Positions 1 to 9,400 of a DNA stretch of 13,453 bases are shown in pieces. Both the position numbers and the translations under genes were made by a program. Positions within the stretch are counted from its first letter, which is position 1, and every line of letters begins with the position of its first letter. Below the pieces are notes generated by a model, which did no database searches, was not told where the DNA came from, and worked only from the letters and a program-made list of their open reading frames with translations. Source of the DNA: Gloeophyllum trabeum ATCC 11539 (taxonomy: Eukaryota; Basidiomycota; Agaricomycetes; Gloeophyllales; Gloeophyllaceae); assembly GCF_000344685.1 (NCBI RefSeq), contig NW_006920425.1, positions 1-13,453 of the forward strand, read 5' to 3'.

Positions 1-182
1 AGAGGTCTGGGTAGTAAGTAGTCCATAGTAGTCCAGTTAGTAAGCCCTAGGCAGGAGTCCAGGTAGTAGTCCCACTACAAAGCCCCGGGTAGTAGTAGTC
101 CAGGTAAGTAGTCCCACTACAATGCGCTCCATAGTCCATTAGTGTGTTTGTAGTCACACTACAAAACGGATTTGTAGTCCTC
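1..182. repeat. Short tandem array with palindromic GTAGT-N3-ACTAC core, 42-bp period
   Basis: The stretch is dominated by TAGTCC-like words. An inverted repeat GTAGT-N3-ACTAC occurs at 66-78, 108-120 and 150-162, exactly 42 bp apart each time. The loop is CCC in the first two copies and CAC in the third. Copies one and two share a longer block of about 24 bp (57-80 and 98-122) with one inserted base. In the third copy the arms extend to eight bases, TTTGTAGT and ACTACAAA (147-165). Degenerate TAGTCC words continue to the left edge, so the array may extend beyond the window. It could be a minisatellite or the end of a non-autonomous transposon. No coding content is seen. Confidence 0.7.
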
Positions 183-799
183 AATACAGCAGAGTCTGGT
201 CAGTTTAGGGCAGGTCAATTATACCTGCAAAGGGCACACCAGAGGAGCATGCAGGGAAACAGTTGCTGAGGGAGACAGGAGGGGAAACTAGCCCTCTGTA
301 TGCATTCAGCCATTTGAGGGGCTGACAGCCAAGGCATCCTCCCAGACCCGACTAAAAGCAGGGGTCAGCCAATGCAGACCACCACAGAATGAAGCCAGGC
401 CAGGATTTAAATCACACCTCTTTTTAGTGATTTGGCTAGAGGCATTGGAGGTCACATGATATGTTTCTTGAAAATGTAATATTTGGTTGTTATCACATTG
501 GGGGAATAGCAAGGGCAATTCTACATGACATCTGTTATTGGATTGACTTGCTCTCAACTTGGTGAGTCCTCTGTGGGGAGAGAGGACCATAAAAATACTG
601 CAGGCAGACTTGGAGAGGAATGCCGGGAATTCTCTCAAGGTCTGATAGAACTGTTGTCACAATAAAATGGAGTCATTACATGGTTCATGTGGTCAAACAT
701 ATAGCGCCATCACAACCATCAAGACATTATACCATGTACAAGTCATCTACATTCTCTGTCATCACAAACAACACCCTCTTCATGACACCGCAAGCCAGA
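183..799. other. Intergenic stretch without a supportable gene
   Basis: This AT-richer DNA lies between the left-edge array and the 3' end of the membrane-protein gene. A minus-strand open frame of 110 codons (306-638) and plus-strand frames near 620-985 have no recognisable domain and no convincing splice structure. A small perfect inverted repeat, GCAGGT with a 7-nt loop and ACCTGC, sits at 210-228. The part next to 799 must contain the 3' UTR of the gene that ends at 800. A transposon remnant is possible but cannot be shown from this sequence alone. Confidence 0.5.
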
Positions 800-1583
800 T
801 TACACCGCACCAGCCTCGTTCATCACAGGTCGGTTCTTCTCGTCCGCGATTGGGGTGGCACCCGCAGCGGCAGCTCGGGCACGTCGAGCCGCAAGGTAGG
901 AGAGAATGGTGGATGTCAAGGAGAAGAGGAATGCGATCCAGGGGATGATCGCAATCAGACGCACTATGTAGAGCGTGGGTACTGAGTATATGCGTCATCA
1001 TCCGACGGACCACTCACAATAGAAAATATGCCTATAAATGGACGTCACCCCCAACTGCCTCTCCGTCGCCTGAATCACGCTCTGGTCGAGCGGGTACCCA
1101 AAGAGACTCGCGGTGACCTTCGCGTGCCCGTTGGCGAAATAATAACTGGTAGGCACGGCGGTCGCGAACAGGAACACCGTCGTGAAGGCAAGTAGATGCG
1201 CCTGGAGCGGGAGCGAGCCGAGTAGCGGCAGCGGGACGAAGGACGAGATGAGGAAGAGGAGGGACAGGACAAAGAGCAGGCCCGAGGCGGCGGTGGCGGC
1301 GCCGCCCGCGCCGAGGATGTCGGTTGTGTCGATGTTGACGACGGTGCCCGCGGGTACGCCATGCTTGATCGTGTCCTTGTCGTGGCGGGATCTGCGACGA
1401 GGGGGGGGGGCGTCAGTGATGTAGGAAAAGCGGGAGCGGGGCGACGTACTCGATGAGGGCGTGGATGCCCAGCGCGAAGCTGATGACGCCCCACGCGAAC
1501 GCGAGGAAGAGCGAGAGCAGACGGAGCAGCCGCAGCGGCCCGGGCGCTGGCGTCGCCGTCCCGCGCGCCGTATTGAAAGCCAT
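800..1583 (-). CDS. Four-span integral membrane protein, MARVEL-like layout, function unknown
   Basis: Three exons, 1583-1450, 1391-1018 and 963-800, join without a stop into 223 residues. The introns are 58 nt (GTACGT...GCAG) and 54 nt (GTGAGT...ATAG). The ATG at 1583 is chosen because it opens the frame just before the first hydrophobic segment and lies 118 bp downstream of a TATA box. Four hydrophobic segments are visible at about residues 19-44, 69-97, 108-130 and 169-195. A polar loop with several charged residues follows the first, and a longer loop (131-168) separates the third from the fourth. The tail after residue 195 is Arg/Ala-rich and then polar. There is no cleavable signal peptide, so both ends are probably cytosolic. 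Four spans in a protein of about 220 residues recall fungal MARVEL-type proteins, but I see no diagnostic motif, so the family is an inference. The membrane location is well supported; the specific function is unknown. Confidence 0.82.
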
Positions 1584-2452
1584 TTCGTTTGGTGTGGAGC
1601 GGGAGCAAAGGCAAAAGTCTAACAGACTCGGACTACGCGGGGCGGCAGGTAAACGGACAAGGGCGAAGAAACCCAGCCGGATGCAAACCACCGCGCTCCA
1701 TATTTATACTGGCCCGCACGCGCGTCGAATCCGAAGCCGGCGAAAACGCAAGGCGAGCGCGAAGATCGTCTGACCGAGTGTGGCTTTCGACTTTTCCCTA
1801 TTTGGGAGACTGTGATGACGCGTGCCTTCCCGATCGGGTCTGGTCGACTCGCCGATTGCGGGGCCCCATGGGGTCATTGGACATGTGAGCTGCGATGCGA
1901 AACACGTCTCTCGTCATCGCCGCCGCCGTCATCGCGTTCACGGAGAGCAGGACGCCGGCGGCCCCGGAGAGCAAGGCAGTAGCGCATGCGTGTGCTGTGT
2001 ATTTTCGGACAGGTTCGCTCGCACGGTCGGACGCTTTCGCTCACTCTGACACCCCGCCTATCACAATCAAACATCACTCCGATCGCGCTTCGACCTTAAC
2101 ATTCATCGTCTCGGGCTCGGGCCAGGGCGTCAGGCCATATCACACACTCCTCGCGGTGTCGGATCCGTGTTGTGCTAGCATTGGCTTATCGGAAGAGGGG
2201 GGTTCACAAACGGGAAGACGTGACAAGGTACAGACCTCGACAGAGAGAAAATCAGTGGACGCACGTAAGTCACAAATGCAAATTGCAATGCCATACGCCA
2301 GGAGAGCACAGCGTTATCTCGACACTTGATCGGGATCACAGATGGCAAATCAGACGCACTGTACTTCACTTGACCACCTCCTCCTCTTCGTTTCATATAC
2401 ACAGCATACCAAACAGCCCGACTAATTATGCCCAGATCCTCGCGAAACCCGT
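1584..2452. other. Intergenic region between the membrane-protein and GH1 genes
   Basis: It holds the promoter of the minus-strand gene starting at 1583 and the 3' flank of the GH1 gene ending at 2453. A TATA box is annotated separately. A CCAAT pentamer on the minus strand at 1876-1880, about 295 bp upstream of the ATG, could bind a CCAAT-box complex. A plus-strand open frame at 1895-2329 (144 codons) begins with a mildly hydrophobic stretch but has no recognisable domain. I regard it as fortuitous. Confidence 0.5.
1701..1708 (-). promoter_or_regulatory. TATA box (TATAAATA) of the membrane-protein gene
   Basis: On the minus strand the sequence reads TATAAATA, 118 bp upstream of the ATG at 1583. 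It lies in otherwise GC-rich DNA, which makes chance occurrence less likely. A start site about 30 bp downstream would leave a leader of roughly 90 nt. The assignment rests on sequence and position only. Confidence 0.55.
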
Positions 2453-5271
2453 TCATGGGCTGACCGTAGCATTTTTCTGCAAGTGTGCAGCAAAGAATTG
2501 CGCTTCCGACACCATCACAACCCCGTGAGCATCCAGACCCAATAGGTCCAGCAAAAACGCTCACACAGCGCAAATGCCGACCGCTTCGGCGTCCTCTCAA
2601 GCGTCGTCTGGTTCAGGTACTGGATCCCGAATCTACACGGCCATATGCAAGTGAGTATTGGCAACCGGTTTCATCCTTAGGGACAGCCCAAGCGTACCTG
2701 GCGGCGAAGCCAACCGTCCACTCCGCGTCGTCGATGAAAGCTAGTCGAGTCCACGCCGTCAGGCAGTCAGTCTTCATACGTGTCTCTAGGTGATATAGCG
2801 CTTACACCAAGCAAAGGCACCCATCAACGGGATGCCGTCCTCATGGATAGCCAACAACGCTTCGCCGAGGTACGTCATATAGTAATCTGAGGCATCGCAT
2901 GAACACATATCGCAGACGACAAAACCGACTCACTCGTCCTCGTCACGTCCTCCGTGACAATGTACCCGTCCCACGGCGTCAGCAGCGAGTTCGACCTGCG
3001 CGCCTCCCCCGGCTCGTTGAACCCAAACTCCGATATATACTGCACCAAAGACACACATCACCCCGTGAGCGTCAGCCATCCCACCCCCAAACACCAAACA
3101 CAGCACGCACGATCTTCCCCACCGGCCACCGCCCCACCAACGCCCGCAACGACCCCCTCAGATTCTGCGGCGTCGCCTGCAGCCACGACGCGCTCCACGT
3201 ATCCGCGTTCGGGCCCACCGCCCACCCATCAGTATCGTACATCACCACCTCGTTGCACTGCGGCCAATTCGGGTCTGTCATGTTGTTGACGCACGCGGCG
3301 AGCCCGCCCGCGGGCGCGGCGACGTACTGCGCGCGGTAGGCGTCGATCGCGTAGAAGTCCGCGGTTCCTTGTATTATGTGTGTTAAGTATGAGGCTAGAC
3401 TGGTAGGTGAAGGGGGGGCGAGCCGACCTCGGTTCTCAGCAACCTCCTCAGGCGTAAAGCGCGGCAGGAACGAGGGGGGCAGCGTGTCCAGCAATATCTG
3501 CGGCCAGTCCCCGCTCCCGTACACCGGCTCGGAGAACGCGCCGAGCTGGAACGCGGTGTGGCGCTCCACGGCCGCTTGGTCGTCGCTGCTGTCCGCGCGC
3601 CACGGCGTCCCGCTGAACGAGTCTCTTCGTTATCGCTCTTCCCCCTCGACGAGCCGGCGCAAGGACGTACATGAAGTCGTCGTTTTTGTACGCAATCTCC
3701 CCGGGCATGCCCATCGCGCGGAAGGCCTTGACGGCGGCGACGTGCGCTTTGACTGTTACCTTCGTCTTAGCATGTACGCTGACACTGGCAGGACGAATGT
3801 GGATACCCACCGAGGTTGTACGAGCATATGTACGGCGCGGTGGACGCGTTGACGCCTGGTGCGAAAGCTACTTCTATAGGCAGGTAGGTTAATGATGGAC
3901 GTTCGAATGTCGGGCAGGCCACGTGCCGAATGGGTACGACGCGATCCCCGAGCAGAAAACACGGGGCTCGTTGAAAGTATACCTAGGTACGTCAGCTGTG
4001 AGGGAACATGCAACGTCGCTTGTGTAGGACTAACTGACCATGTTGTCACTCTGCCTTTGTACGCCGCAAAGACGGTCTTGGCATAGCTGCATGAAGCACG
4101 GTAAGTATTCTCTTTGTCTGCCCGTCTGTATTGAAGCGGGTTGCTAAATACACTGACTTGACGAAGTCGTCTATGATATGCGACGACGTGAACCCGCCGT
4201 AGTAGGCGAGCAACGCAAGGGGCGTGTCCCAGTGGACTGAACATTCGTGAGTAATGCAGGTATTCAGCACCGGGATGGCACGACCTACAGAGCGTCACGA
4301 CCGGCTTCACTCCCATTTGCAAATGGTAGTCGATCACTACACAAGGACAGACAAAACATGGGCACACACACTCTACCCGGCAAATTTATCCACTCAACTA
4401 TCAGAGTAATGCTGCAGGCCTGCTTGGTTGACCGGCGAGTCTGCCGCGCCGAACGGGTATATCCGGGCCCACGATATCCTGTCAGTAAGCACGTTCAGCA
4501 CGTATAACTTAATAAAGTGGAGCATTCGATCACTCACGAGAATGAATGCGCGTTGATGCCCAGGCTGGCCATGCGCGCAACATCCACCTTGTACAAGTAG
4601 TACTGCAGACCAGTGATATCACCTAGAAAGCCGCATTAGTCGTCGGATCAGGTATATAGTAAGAAGTCAGAGTCAATACCGGTTGAGTTATCAATCGTAC
4701 CCCCCGGCTGCCTGGGCGCCCAGTCCCAAGCCGAGGGACCCTTCCCATCTTCCTTCGCAGCGCCCTCGACCTGGTAAGCGGCGGATGACACACCGAACAG
4801 GAAACCCGCCGGCAAGGTAAGGTTGGGCATGATATTCGCCGGCTCGGGAGCGAACCACGAAGGGTAGAGAGCCGGAGGGGGAGAAGGAAGGACGTCCGGG
4901 AGTGTGGGCTCCACCGTCGTCGTGATCGGCGGTGTCTCGACCGGACCAACCTGGGTGTACGTAGCGTGAGCATTTAAATCGGCAGGAGGCGGCTTGAATG
5001 AGGTCTTACCAAGTTCCATAAGCTTTCCCATCCCGCAGGACTATAGTCCCTCGGGATGAAGCCTACCGCAGGGAAAGAAGGCGTGGGTAATGGCACCCCA
5101 GTGGGAACAGCAGCAGGGACTGAGGCGACGGTACCACCATTGACCGATGTCACAGTTGCGCTGATGAGCTAACTCAGTGAGTGCAGTGGCTTCGACACAA
5201 AACACATACATATGAGCCCCAACGATATCGATGGCTTGCAAGGCGGCTAGAATGGCAATTAGTGCACTCAT
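2453..5271 (-). CDS. Secreted glycoside hydrolase family 1 enzyme (beta-glucosidase-like)
   Basis: Eighteen exons join without a stop into 604 residues: 5271-5210, 5160-5010, 4950-4680, 4622-4538, 4478-4399, 4336-4289, 4236-4158, 4086-4039, 3982-3927, 3873-3811, 3752-3671, 3612-3428, 3367-3111, 3039-2934, 2886-2806, 2740-2698, 2632-2565 and 2502-2453. Residues 1-19 form a signal peptide. A Pro/Thr-rich extension runs to about residue 120. The GH1 barrel starts at [15 protein letters not shown] (121-135), with Gln131 in the sugar-binding position. HWDTP carries His234, TFNEP carries the acid/base Glu280, and YISEFGF carries the presumed nucleophile Glu493. DDAEW provides Glu558 and Trp559, which normally contact the glycone. 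Several NxS/T sites (NLT, NST, NAST, NMT, NQT, NAT) fit an extracellular glycoprotein. Family knowledge predicts retaining hydrolysis of beta-glucosides or related glycosides; the exact substrate cannot be read here. One intron (3926-3874) uses a GC donor. All catalytic residues are present, so I call it functional rather than a pseudogene. There is no GPI-like C-terminus. Confidence 0.92.
3874..3926 (-). other. GC-AG intron in the GH1 gene
   Basis: This 53-nt intron begins GCACGT and ends CTATAG. It is the only junction of the 17 in this gene that lacks a GT donor. No GT nearby gives the required phase. The GC donor restores the frame and links the ASYPF motif after TFNEP to a segment reading GVNAST. 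Using the near GT at 3924 instead puts the downstream exon in a wrong frame that never reaches the next conserved motif. Confidence 0.65.
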
Positions 5272-5330
5272 AACAAAGAGCCGTGCTAATTTGCAGGAGG
5301 CGCTGAAGTGACGTCCGCAATTTCTGTCGG

Positions 5331-5340
5331 TTTATATATA
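5331..5340 (-). promoter_or_regulatory. TATA box (TATATATAAA) of the GH1 gene
   Basis: On the minus strand TATATATAAA lies 60 bp upstream of the ATG at 5271. Transcription starting about 30 bp downstream would give a leader of about 30 nt. A TGACGTC word (5309-5315) sits between the TATA box and the start codon, too close to the start site to be assigned a role with confidence. Confidence 0.65.
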
Positions 5341-5864
5341 TTCGATACGGGGCTACATAGCACCGTCGGGTCATTCTCTGGACTGGCGCCTATGCAAGTT
5401 AAATTCCGTCGGATCCGGAACCGTTGAAATAGGCGTGCTGAGGGCACAGTGCTCGCGTGGTGTGACCTTTCTTCAAGGTGCACGTTAGTGCATCATTCGA
5501 TGTGTACGTGACACCAGGAGTGCAAGGATGCCAACGCCAGGGAGTATTTTCATTTGCTCGCAAGCTGATGATTTGGGATACCACCTTCAGCGCGGGCTTC
5601 GTTGAACGTCGTCTCGCTGCGGCCAATCTCATGATTGAAACCTATCAATCTAGGAATCAGGTCAGAACGAAAGATGGTGGACTTCATCGAGTTCACGACC
5701 AATTGCGATCAGCTTCATCTTCAAGTTCGCACCAACCATAACCTAGACATAAGATACATGGTACAAGTTACGTACCTCCTCTATAAAGCCCTCGAGAATA
5801 GTCGCTCCCAAGGGTGAGGATATCCGTGGCCTTCGAGAATAAACAGAGTTATGCGATCCTCACG

Positions 5865-6293
5865 TCATCCTCGCATACCCATATGCAATGGCACGCGGCG
5901 GATATCTAGAAGAACAGCATCTGCATCATCTCTCTCCATCGTCCCAGCTTCGCCAAGGGGGACGGCTTCAATTTTTTTAAACTCCTGTGTGACTGCCTGT
6001 CGACCAGCATACTTGTGAGTATCGCTTAGACAGGAGACATAGCTCACCTGGAAGAGTGTGCGCCGCACCGATCCCGAGAAAACGCTCACAGAACACTCGA
6101 TGCTAAACGAAGCAATTAGCCGGCTGAACGCACTCTGTCGCCATACGAACCGGCCAGCAATCTTCCAGAACCAGTGGGTGATATACCCAGTAGAGATAGC
6201 TGCATCCTGTGTATTATTCAAATCTAATGTAGAAATGATACGAATACTCATGATATTGATCCCGGAGCGCTTCTCAACCCTACGGCCGAGCAT
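5865..6293 (-). CDS. Doubtful small gene or long fortuitous open frame
   Basis: I do not recognise this frame. On the minus strand it stays open from within the last F-box exon to a stop at 5865, about 187 codons past the F-box stop. The first ATG after that stop is at 6293. Inside it lies an intron-like 51-nt segment (6047-5997, GTGAGC...GACAG) whose removal keeps the frame, giving about 125 residues unspliced-minus-17. The predicted product has a mixed hydrophobic and basic N-terminal part and an acidic tail, with no signal peptide or known motif. It may simply be F-box 3' UTR. Reading frames of similar size exist on the opposite strand, which argues against it. Confidence 0.2.
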   Translation of the reverse strand: MLGRRVEKRSGINIMSIRIISTLDLNNTQDAAISTGYITHWFWKIAGRFVWRQSAFSRLIASFSIECSVSVFSGSVRRTLFQVSYVSCLSDTHKYAGRQAVTQEFKKIEAVPLGEAGTMERDDADAVLLDIRRVPLHMGMRG

Positions 6294-6423
6294 GTCAAAG
6301 AAACTTTCGTAATCTGTCGAAAGAACGCGGATATGAACGTTACGAACGTAGACCGTGCAAATACAAACCGACACTGAAAGAAGGGAATTAAACCGGAACG
6401 TCCCCGCGTCCCTGCAGATGCCT

Positions 6424-9400
6424 TCACTCTTCGTCCTCCTCCCCTTCTCCGACGGGGTAAAGTTCCTCAGGTTCTCTCTCCTTCGCATACTCATACCCCA
6501 CAAAATTCAACACGCTACCCCCAAATTAGCACTCCCACACATCAAAGAAAGCAAGAGCGCTCACTAAATCGTCCCGTCCGCACATCCCACCACGACCTCC
6601 TCGTGGCTCAGCTGCATGCTCATCGGGTTCTTCTCCGGCTGCGCCAGTCCCGTGAACTTCGGCGGCAGCGTGCCCAGCAAGCCCCTTACGTCCACACCGG
6701 CCCCGCTGTACTCCGCCAGCGCGCCCCACGCACCCGTCATCGCCGTCACCTCGCTGTCGATGTCCACACTGGGGGCGAGCGACAGTCGCGGGCGGCGTGT
6801 CGGCGAGGACCTAGAAGACTCGGACTCGGAGGAGTCGTCAGACACGGTGGGCGCGGGCGGGTGATCCTTGTCCTGATGCGTTGACATGAATATCTACATC
6901 CGCCATGCACATCAGTATCAGCATCCCGTTCCATAATTACAGAGTGACTGACCCTCCGATCAGCCCCCGCCCTCGAGCTGAACCTCGTAGCAGTAACAAC
7001 CCTCCTCTTCCTCGGGTCCACAGCGCCAATCGCCACATCAGGCGTCTCCACAATGCCCACCAGCTTCGGCGGCGCAGTTAATATCGCCGCCCTGCCGAAC
7101 CTAACCGCAAACCCGCCATTCCGTGCACTGTTCGGCGTCGATGCCCGGGGCGAGGGTGCACCCGGCGACAGGGTGCTCGAGGAATTCGTACTAAGAGACA
7201 GGCGCGATTTTCCCGAGAACGCAGAGGGGGGCCCGGAGCTGGAGACGTTCAGTGAAGACTTGCGCTGTGGGCTGGAGAGAGACGAGGTTGAGCGCGACAA
7301 CGCGGAGACTGTGCGCAGACGCGGGTTGCCCGGGCTCAGCATGGGCGATTTAGGCGTCAGTGGTGTGCTGGGCTCGGCTGGGGTTTGCGATTGCGGTTCT
7401 TCTCCCTCGGTCCACTGTAGATGTAATATCACAGACTTTGTGGCACACTGTAAGAGTGTAGAGGTTAGTGAGAGTCTGACGACGGACGTGAAAAGGCTTA
7501 CCGTCATTTGCGTGCCCTTCGCCGCGAACCATCTAAAGTAATCCAAATGCGTTCGATGTATCGAACAACGCAGCATAGAGAGAAACGACGCACTGAAGCA
7601 TGTTATCCGGCGCCTTGCCCACATGGAATAGCTTCGCATTCAACACAGGGTCCGAGCCCCCCAGCTCGGACAACTTAAACTGTGACACCATCTCCCTCCG
7701 CCCTGCACACCGCATCAGCCCCTCTTACCCACATACACCAACGCATGAACACACTCACGTATGGAAAATACCCTGACAATCCCATCAATAGTGACACTAA
7801 CCACACGCTCGCCCTCCTCGCTCGCCTCGTTGCCCACGAGCTGCACCCCGATGTTCACCGTCGTCTGCTGCCCGAATCGCACGATCTTCGTGCCAGCGCG
7901 CCAGTCCCAGCACACTAGCGCCTTGTCTGCGCCCGCGGAGACGAGGTTCTTCGAGGTCAGCGCCACGGCGCGGATGCCGTTCAAGTGGCCTGCGAGTTGT
8001 TGGAGGGGCGTGAACGTCAGGGAGGAGAAGAGGTGCACACGACTGGAAGGGGTGTCAGTTGGGGTCCGGAGGATGATGAGTGGGAGAGCATTACCCGACG
8101 TCGTGGAACCCGACCACGAACACCTCTGTAAACTCATTAGTACAAGTTACATAGCATGTACTCCGGGAAAGGCTGACCTTCTTCGGCGAGGAAGTCGACG
8201 CAGCTCACAGGCTTCTTCACCTGGAGGCATTTCTTCATCTCGCCTGTTTCCACATCCCAGAATCGGATGGTCTCGTCATACGATCCACTGATAAGACGTT
8301 TCCCTACGCGAACTGTGAGCACCTCGTCGGCGTGCATTTGGATCAAAGATGAATTACCTCGTAGGAGTAATGTAGTGCAGTAGTTGGTATGACCAGTCAA
8401 GAACCTGATCGACTGAGGCAGGGCGTTCTGGAAGTTGGATTCGCGATGGTGTAAGGACCGGTATAGAGGTTCCCTGATTAGGATCAGTTAGGTTACATGG
8501 TTTATGGTGGTTGAAGTGACGACTGTATCTCCTTACCAGCCCTCAGGTTTGGCAGGAGGTTTCAGAGGCACGGGGTCGCTCGCAGTGATCCTGAGGCAGT
8601 GATACCTCCAGAGCGCCGGCAGGTGCACCATCTGCTGCCATTTCTTGGAGACCTAAGGAGGAAGATTATTCAGTAAATGTCCATGGTAGACCCACGAGTA
8701 AACGCACAGGCTCAACGGCGAGTAGCTCCTTGACACTCAGCAGCTTCAGGATCTTGAACGCAAGGTCGGGTGCTAGATTGCCGACGATGTCAAAGGTCGA
8801 CTTGGCGTACTTTTCCAGAAGCAGGATCTGAAGGCGTATATCACCGGGCATGCATGCTGTATGCGTCAAAAGTATCAATAGGAAATTCGAAAGAGTGATG
8901 CGAGCATGTGCGAGAAGACGTACAGTCCAGGATAATTGCAATACTGCGTAGAGGACGCGTCAGCTTTCGTTACCAATAACGAGAAACCATGAAGACAAGA
9001 GCCCATGAGCAATGGAAGATGCTCATGGGTGTTCTCGCCCCCTCGTCTCTTATGAAAGTAATGGACGTACAGCCGCATCCTCTCATCCCGGCTCAGCCCT
9101 CTGATAGCCTTCTTCACCTCCGTTTCATTGAACTGGCCCTGGCCATCCCCTCTCAGCGCCCGCAACAAGTCCACGTCGTCATCTTCGTCGTCTCCATCTT
9201 CCCCACGCCAGCCTGCCCAGTATCCACCCTTCCTCTTTTTCCCGCCACACGTGCAATACTCGTCCTCGTCGCCCACGAACAGCTGCCGAGAGACGCCAGA
9301 CTCGCCTCCCTGGTCGCGCAGCATGCGCACTTCCGCTTGGAGCGCGTGCAGCTGCGCAGCGGCTGCTGCCTGGGCCCGCTCCAGGAGGCGCTTGTAGTGC

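Larger units (their letters stand above)
5272..6423. other. Intergenic region between the GH1 and F-box/WD40 genes
   Basis: The low-numbered end is the GH1 promoter and the high-numbered end is the 3' flank of the F-box gene. The composition is visibly less GC-rich than the neighbouring exons. Open frames occur on both strands (plus 5478-5741, plus 6058-6312, minus 5399-5632), but none has a recognisable domain or a consistent exon chain. The one frame worth keeping as a weak candidate is listed separately. Confidence 0.5.

Noticed and set aside
1..182. CRISPR-like array of palindromic repeats
   Set aside because: The genes are clearly eukaryotic. There are only three short degenerate units, the spacers are repeat-like, and there is no cas gene.
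306..638. Minus-strand open frame of 110 codons near the left array
   Set aside because: I could not connect it to a transposase, reverse transcriptase or any other domain, and it lacks flanking splice or promoter signals. A transposon remnant remains possible but unsupported.
1895..2329. Plus-strand open frame of 144 codons with a mildly hydrophobic start
   Set aside because: There is no domain, and the start-side hydrophobicity is short and interrupted by charged residues. It overlaps the promoter region of the minus-strand gene.
2453..5271. GH1 gene as a pseudogene with frameshifts
   Set aside because: The apparent frameshifts are all removed by short introns with acceptable splice sites. 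Signal peptide, catalytic residues and stop codon lie in one spliced frame.
7053..7541. Plus-strand open frame of 162 codons opposite the propeller insert
   Set aside because: It is a shadow of the GC-rich Ser/Pro exon and would cross two well-defined introns of the minus-strand gene.
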